A stretch of DNA of 64,000 nt from Streptomyces iakyrus (GTDB lineage Bacteria; Actinomycetota; Actinomycetes; Streptomycetales; Streptomycetaceae), in assembly GCF_000717055.1 (NCBI RefSeq), contig NZ_JNXI01000003.1, forward strand, positions 124,001-188,000. The letters are read 5' to 3'. Of the stretch, positions 60,483-64,000 are shown in pieces (positions within the stretch are counted from its first letter, which is position 1; every line of letters starts with the position of its first letter). A program made the position numbers and the translations under genes. The notes under the pieces are model-generated. The model ran no database searches. It was not told where the DNA came from and saw nothing but the letters and a program-made list of their open reading frames with translations.

Positions 60483-62615
60483 TCACGGCTCCTGACCGAG
60501 CCGGATCAGCAGCACCCCGGGCGTGCGCGGCACGGACACCGTCAGCCCCTCCCCGTCCCAGACGGCCCCGCCCGCGCCCGCCGACGACGGGTGCAGGACG
60601 TCCACCCGGACGTCCCTGCCCGCCAGGTGCCGGACGGGGATGCGGAGTCGCGCCGGTCCGCCCCGCCGCCAGACCGAGAGGTACGCCGTGCCGTCACCGG
60701 GGACCCGCAGCCCCAGGGCCAGCCACTCGTCCGTCCAGCCGGGCAGGCCCAGCGGCCAGAACGGCAGGGCCCGGGCGAGGTCGCCGCGGATCGACTTGTA
60801 GACGTCGACGGCGTCCTGGACGAGGGCGCGCTGGTGGTCCGACATGCGGTTCAGGTGACCGGAGAGGTGGATGCGGCCGAGGAGGGCACCGCCGAGGGTC
60901 CAGGCGATCAGGTCGTCGTCGTACTCGGGCTGCGGGTAGGCCCAGACGGCGCCCTGCTCGGGCGGGACCGCGGTGGGCGCCGAGGCGGCGATGGGCGGGT
61001 AGCTCAGCGGGTCCTGCTGATCGCTGGTGGACTGGATCTGGGCGACGGCGAGGGTGGCACCGTCCATGCGCATGCCGCCGGAGGCGCAGTTCTCGACGAC
61101 GAGGCCGGGGTGGCGGTCCAGGATTCCGGAGAGCCAGTCCAGGTAGGCCTGGGCGTGCCCGAGCAGGCCCGCTCCCGGTGCGAGATCGCCGGGGGCCTGG
61201 GTGCCGGGGTCGACGACGATGTTGTAGTCCAGCTTGAGGTAGCCCACGCCCCAGTCGCCGGCGATCCGGTCGACGGTCTTGTCGAGGTGGGCGCGGGCGG
61301 CCGGGTGCCGCAGGTCCAGCTGGTGACGGCCCTGCTCGGTGAGGCGTACGCCGTCGCGCTGGAAGAACGCCTCGGGCGGCAGCTCGGCCGCGACGGGGCT
61401 GCGCACCCCGACGACCTCCGGCTCCAGCCACAGCCCGGGCACCATGCCGCGCTCACGGATCCGGTCCAGGACGGCCCGGATGCCGCCGTCGGGGAAGCGT
61501 CGCGGCGAGGGCTGCCACGCGCCGACGCTGTCCCACCAGCCCCGGGTGTCGTCGTCGTACCAGCCGGAGTCGATGCAGAAATACTCGGCGCCCGCGTCGG
61601 CGGCGGCGTCGATCAGCGGCAGCAGCTTGGCCGTGGTCGGGTCGCCCATGAGGGTGTTCATGTAGTCGTTGAAGACGACGGGGAGGGCGGTGTGGTCGGG
61701 GTGCGGGCGGCGGATCGCCCGGCGGTAGGCGGTAAGGGCGGCCAGGGCGGTGTCGAGGTCCGGGCCGAGGGCCAGGGCACCGGGGACGGTGGTGAACTCC
61801 TCGCCCGGTTCGAGCCGGACCCGCCACTGGTGCTCCGCGTCCGTGGGGCCGTTGAGCGCCAGGTAGGTGCCGTGCGCGCGTTCACCGAGGTCCCAGCGCC
61901 AGCCGGCCGGGGACTCGACCTGCCAGGCCCAGGCCCGGCCGCCGCCCCGCTCGGTCAGGGCGCCCATGGCCAGATGGCCGTCGGTGGGCCAGCTGCCGCG
62001 CCCGGTGAGGGCGAGGGCGGCCCGGCTGTCGTGCTCGTGGACGTCCGTGTTGATGTCGGCGACGGACGCGCGCAGCGGCTCGGCGTACCAACGGCACTCG
62101 GCGAGCCAGTCGTTGCGGGCCCGGTGGACGTCGAGGGCGTCGGGGGCGGGCAGGCCGCCGAGCAGGAGGCTGCTGACGGACTGGACGACCAGGGGCGCAC
62201 GGCCGTTGTTGCGGAGCCGGACGCGGGAGCGCAGGACGGGCAGGCCGGCCGGTGAGGTGAGTTCGACGAAGGCCGTCAACCCTGTTTCCGGGTCGTGGAG
62301 TTCGGCGGTGAGCCACTCCCGGCCGTCGCGTTCGCCGGTCCGGTGGGTCCGGTAGGCGAGCCGTGCACCGAAGGCCGTGCCGGTGAAGCGGGGGCCGGAC
62401 CAGCCGCTGCCGTGGCCGAGGGCGGTGAGTTCGACCAGCGGGAGCGCGCCCTGCGGGGCGGCTTCGCGATCGTCGCCGGGGTGTGTCAGCCGGACCAGGC
62501 GCAAGGTCCCGTCGGCGGTGACGGCGAACCGGGCGGCGAGCGTCTCGTGTCCCCAAGTGAACTGGTCGCGCCACTGGTTGGAGGCCGTGTACGCCGCATC
62601 CGCCGTGCCGGTCAA
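60483..62615 (-). CDS. GH36 alpha-galactosidase
   Basis: A 710-residue cytosolic alpha-galactosidase of glycoside hydrolase family 36. An N-terminal beta-supersandwich (about 1-315) precedes the TIM barrel. The nucleophile is Asp463 in YLKLDYNIVV and the acid/base is Asp532 in STSDQQDP. The catalytic barrel also has FCIDSGWYDDDTRGWW and PGLWLEPEVVG. No signal peptide, so it acts on imported raffinose-, melibiose- or galactomannan-type oligosaccharides. The start is a TTG (62615), preceded by AGGAGG. Expression probably depends on the divergent LacI regulator through two identical operators. The terminal stop is 10 bases from the acyltransferase stop. Confidence 0.9.
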   Translation of the reverse strand: MTGTADAAYTASNQWRDQFTWGHETLAARFAVTADGTLRLVRLTHPGDDREAAPQGALPLVELTALGHGSGWSGPRFTGTAFGARLAYRTHRTGERDGREWLTAELHDPETGLTAFVELTSPAGLPVLRSRVRLRNNGRAPLVVQSVSSLLLGGLPAPDALDVHRARNDWLAECRWYAEPLRASVADINTDVHEHDSRAALALTGRGSWPTDGHLAMGALTERGGGRAWAWQVESPAGWRWDLGERAHGTYLALNGPTDAEHQWRVRLEPGEEFTTVPGALALGPDLDTALAALTAYRRAIRRPHPDHTALPVVFNDYMNTLMGDPTTAKLLPLIDAAADAGAEYFCIDSGWYDDDTRGWWDSVGAWQPSPRRFPDGGIRAVLDRIRERGMVPGLWLEPEVVGVRSPVAAELPPEAFFQRDGVRLTEQGRHQLDLRHPAARAHLDKTVDRIAGDWGVGYLKLDYNIVVDPGTQAPGDLAPGAGLLGHAQAYLDWLSGILDRHPGLVVENCASGGMRMDGATLAVAQIQSTSDQQDPLSYPPIAASAPTAVPPEQGAVWAYPQPEYDDDLIAWTLGGALLGRIHLSGHLNRMSDHQRALVQDAVDVYKSIRGDLARALPFWPLGLPGWTDEWLALGLRVPGDGTAYLSVWRRGGPARLRIPVRHLAGRDVRVDVLHPSSAGAGGAVWDGEGLTVSVPRTPGVLLIRLGQEP

Positions 62616-62686
62616 GGTGCTCCCCCTCCTGGCCCCGCCCCGTTGCCGGGGAGCGGAGGTCCGCGTGAATCCCTCGTTACGGTCTC

Positions 62687-62715
62687 TTGACGACCCAAGT
62701 GTGACCGGTCACAAT
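62687..62715 (+). promoter_or_regulatory. Promoter of lacI gene (-35 TTGACG, -10 CACAAT)
   Basis: TTGACG at 62687-62692 and CACAAT at 62710-62715, separated by 17 bases. The first operator lies between them and overlaps the -10. The expected transcription start is near 62722, the first base of the ATG, so the transcript would be leaderless. Confidence 0.5.
62700..62713. promoter_or_regulatory. LacI-family operator 1 (TGTGACCGGTCACA)
   Basis: A perfect 14-base palindrome between the alpha-galactosidase and the regulator. It overlaps the -10 of the regulator's promoter, so binding should repress both genes. Confidence 0.75.
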
Positions 62716-62721
62716 CCTCGC

Positions 62722-63759
62722 ATGAATGTGACCGGTCACACAAGGCGCCCGGCGAGCATCAGGGACGTCGCCACGGCCGCCGGGGTTTCGTACCAGACGG
62801 TCTCGCGGGTCATCAACGGCCATCCCAGCGTCCGGCCGGCCACCCGCGAGCGGGTGCTGGCCGCCATCGAGGAGCTGGGCTTCCGTCGCAACGCCACCGC
62901 CCTCGCCCTGGCCAGCGGGCGCACCCGCACCGTGACCGTGCTCACCGCGAACACCACCCACTACGGCTACGCCTCGATCCTGCAGGGCATCGAGGAGTCG
63001 GCCCGGGCCGCGTCCTACGCGGTCGGGATCGGCGTGCTGGAATCCGCCGAGGACGCGGCCGTCGCCGCCGAAGTGCAGCGCGCGACGGACGCCGGCGGCG
63101 GGATCGTCGTGATCGCCTACGATCCGGCCGGTGTGCGGGCGCTGGGAGCGGTGCCCGAAGGGCTGCCCGTGGTGGGCGTGGTCGAGACTCCGGCGAGCCC
63201 GCCCGGCGGCGACAGCCCCTGGGTGTGGACCGACGACCGCGAGGCCGCCTACCAGGCGACCCGGCATCTGCTCTCCCTCGGCCACGAGACCGTGCACTAC
63301 GTCGCCATCCCCTCCAGCACCCGCCGCACCAGCGCCCGCACCAGCGGCTGGCGGCAGGCGCTGAAAGAAGCGGGCGCCCCGGAACCCCGCCCGGTGCAGA
63401 GCAGTTGGGGACCCGCGGGCGGTCACGCGGCGGCGCTGAAGCTGGCCAGGGACCCGTCCGTCACCGCGATCCTGTGCGGCAACGACGACCTCGCGCTCGG
63501 CGTGCTCCGCGCCCTGCACGAGACGGGCCGCGCCGTGCCGGGCGAGGTCAGCGTGGCCGGGTTCGACGACGCCCCGCACTCCGCCTTCCTCACCCCGTCC
63601 CTGACGACCGTGCGCCTGGACTTCACGGGCCTCGGCCGGGCCGCGTTCGCCCTGCTGCACGGGGCGTTGGAGGAGTCCGCGCCGGTCGCCCCGCATCCCG
63701 TGTCCGTACCGGAACTTGTCGTGCGGGAGAGCTCGGGCCCTCCGCCCTCGGGCTCCTGA
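62722..63759 (+). CDS. LacI-family regulator of alpha-galactoside genes
   Basis: A 345-residue repressor. The LacI helix-turn-helix (residues 10-60: SIRDVATAAGVSYQTVSRVI, then NGHPSVRPATRERVLAAIEE) is canonical, with the hinge ALASGRTRT. The sugar-binding domain follows (VTVLTANTTHYGYASILQGI and FDDAPHSAFLTPSLTTVRLD). It sits divergent from the GH36 alpha-galactosidase and in front of a sugar-binding lipoprotein, so it should sense an alpha-galactoside. No ribosome-binding site precedes the ATG at 62722. The second operator covers codons 2-7, so it probably represses itself. Confidence 0.85.
   Translation: MNVTGHTRRPASIRDVATAAGVSYQTVSRVINGHPSVRPATRERVLAAIEELGFRRNATALALASGRTRTVTVLTANTTHYGYASILQGIEESARAASYAVGIGVLESAEDAAVAAEVQRATDAGGGIVVIAYDPAGVRALGAVPEGLPVVGVVETPASPPGGDSPWVWTDDREAAYQATRHLLSLGHETVHYVAIPSSTRRTSARTSGWRQALKEAGAPEPRPVQSSWGPAGGHAAALKLARDPSVTAILCGNDDLALGVLRALHETGRAVPGEVSVAGFDDAPHSAFLTPSLTTVRLDFTGLGRAAFALLHGALEESAPVAPHPVSVPELVVRESSGPPPSGS
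62727..62740. promoter_or_regulatory. LacI-family operator 2 (TGTGACCGGTCACA), inside lacI codons
   Basis: The same 14-base palindrome as operator 1, with a 27-base centre-to-centre distance (about 2.5 turns), inside the 5' end of the regulator's coding sequence. Two sites on opposite faces of the helix may allow looping or independent dimers. Confidence 0.75.
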
Positions 63760-63830
63760 ACGTCCCCTGTGAGCGCCGCAGTTGTGAGTCCCGCTTCCTG
63801 AACCGAACCGTCTGCTCGGAAAGGCACGAG

Positions 63831-64000
63831 ATGCACAGAAGACTTCTCTCCGCCCTGGCACTGATATGTGCCGCGGGACTGGCCGCCACCGCGTGCAGTG
63901 ATCCGACCGCCGGGGATGCCGGTGCCGACGACGGCGGGCAGACGGCGGTGAACCCGACCGCACGGCTTGACGGCGTGAAGCTGACCATGTGGACCGCGCA
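63831..64000 (+). CDS. Sugar ABC transporter binding lipoprotein (3' truncated)
   Basis: Only the first 56 residues are in the window. The signal peptide (RRLLSALALICAAGLAATAC) ends in a lipobox LAATAC, making it a lipoprotein of the outer leaflet. The next part (SDPTAGDAGADDGGQ) is a flexible tether and LDGVKLTMWTA is the first strand of a family 1 sugar-binding protein. It starts 71 bases after the LacI gene stop with AAAGGC as ribosome-binding site and probably takes up the substrate of the alpha-galactosidase. The C-terminal part lies beyond the edge. Confidence 0.8.
   Translation, partial: MHRRLLSALALICAAGLAATACSDPTAGDAGADDGGQTAVNPTARLDGVKLTMWTA

Noticed and set aside
1..64000. CRISPR arrays, tRNA or rRNA genes, prophage or intact insertion sequence
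   Set aside because: No regular spaced repeats, no tRNA T-loop motifs and no transposase or phage structural protein were seen when reading both strands.

Overview
The window is chromosomal DNA of a high-G+C filamentous actinomycete, almost certainly Streptomyces. Third codon positions are strongly G/C-biased, GTG and TTG starts are frequent, and genes are coupled by ATGA/GTGA overlaps. Typical families are present: double TerD protein, SHOCT protein, Rv1733c-like membrane protein, EfeUOB, CebR-type operator, CopZA with CsoR-type operators, secreted enzymes with CBM2. I found no rRNA, tRNA, CRISPR array, intact insertion sequence, prophage or antibiotic biosynthesis cluster. About 57 protein genes were called, one of them cut by the right edge and one possibly by the left edge, plus one decayed gene.

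Positions 1-16.1 kb hold mostly independent housekeeping or conserved-unknown genes: a Wzy_C/O-antigen-ligase-like membrane protein, a glutamate-racemase-like enzyme, an HpnB-type glycosyltransferase, a double-TerD protein, a MOSC protein, a large beta-helix/AAA+ fusion, a membrane protein with an alpha/beta-hydrolase domain, a DeoR regulator, an SRPBCC protein and a Cds1-like PLP enzyme. From 16.1 to 33.9 kb come a RsbW-like ATP-binding protein, a TetR-DUF4865-phosphotriesterase module with a clear operator, oxidoreductases, a ROK regulator, AlkB and RlmG-like enzymes. An amino-sugar-type unit follows (SIS isomerase and class II aldolase, with a divergent DeoR regulator), then a GH15 hydrolase. 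The copper locus comes next: a His-rich exported protein divergent from copZ-copA with CsoR-like boxes between. A methyltransferase and a PAP2 phosphatase end this stretch.

Positions 34.1-40.7 kb are a seven-gene minus-strand operon for uptake and processing of an unidentified carbohydrate (Gfo/Idh dehydrogenase, PmoA-like, cupin, binding protein, two permeases, YesL/DUF624). A readable promoter and a LacI-type operator precede it. Positions 41-51.6 kb hold a secreted tripeptidyl-aminopeptidase-like protein with a TTA codon at position 2, a hemerythrin protein, a 56-residue hydrophobic protein, a CASTOR/POLLUX-like channel, a Tat-exported L-glutamate-oxidase-like flavoenzyme, a TctCBA tricarboxylate transporter, and the relic of an LplB-type sugar permease.

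Positions 51.7-55.3 kb are an iron-uptake operon in which EfeU and EfeO are one polypeptide, followed by EfeB, behind an iron box. Positions 56.2-59.2 kb hold secreted polysaccharide-active enzymes: an SGNH esterase with CBM2 behind a 34-bp palindrome containing a CebR box, and a GH5 mannanase with FN3 and CBM2. The right end is an alpha-galactoside locus: GH36 alpha-galactosidase divergent from its LacI regulator across two identical operators, then the start of a sugar-binding lipoprotein. The overall theme is scavenging: plant polysaccharide breakdown, sugar and carboxylate uptake, and copper and iron homeostasis.
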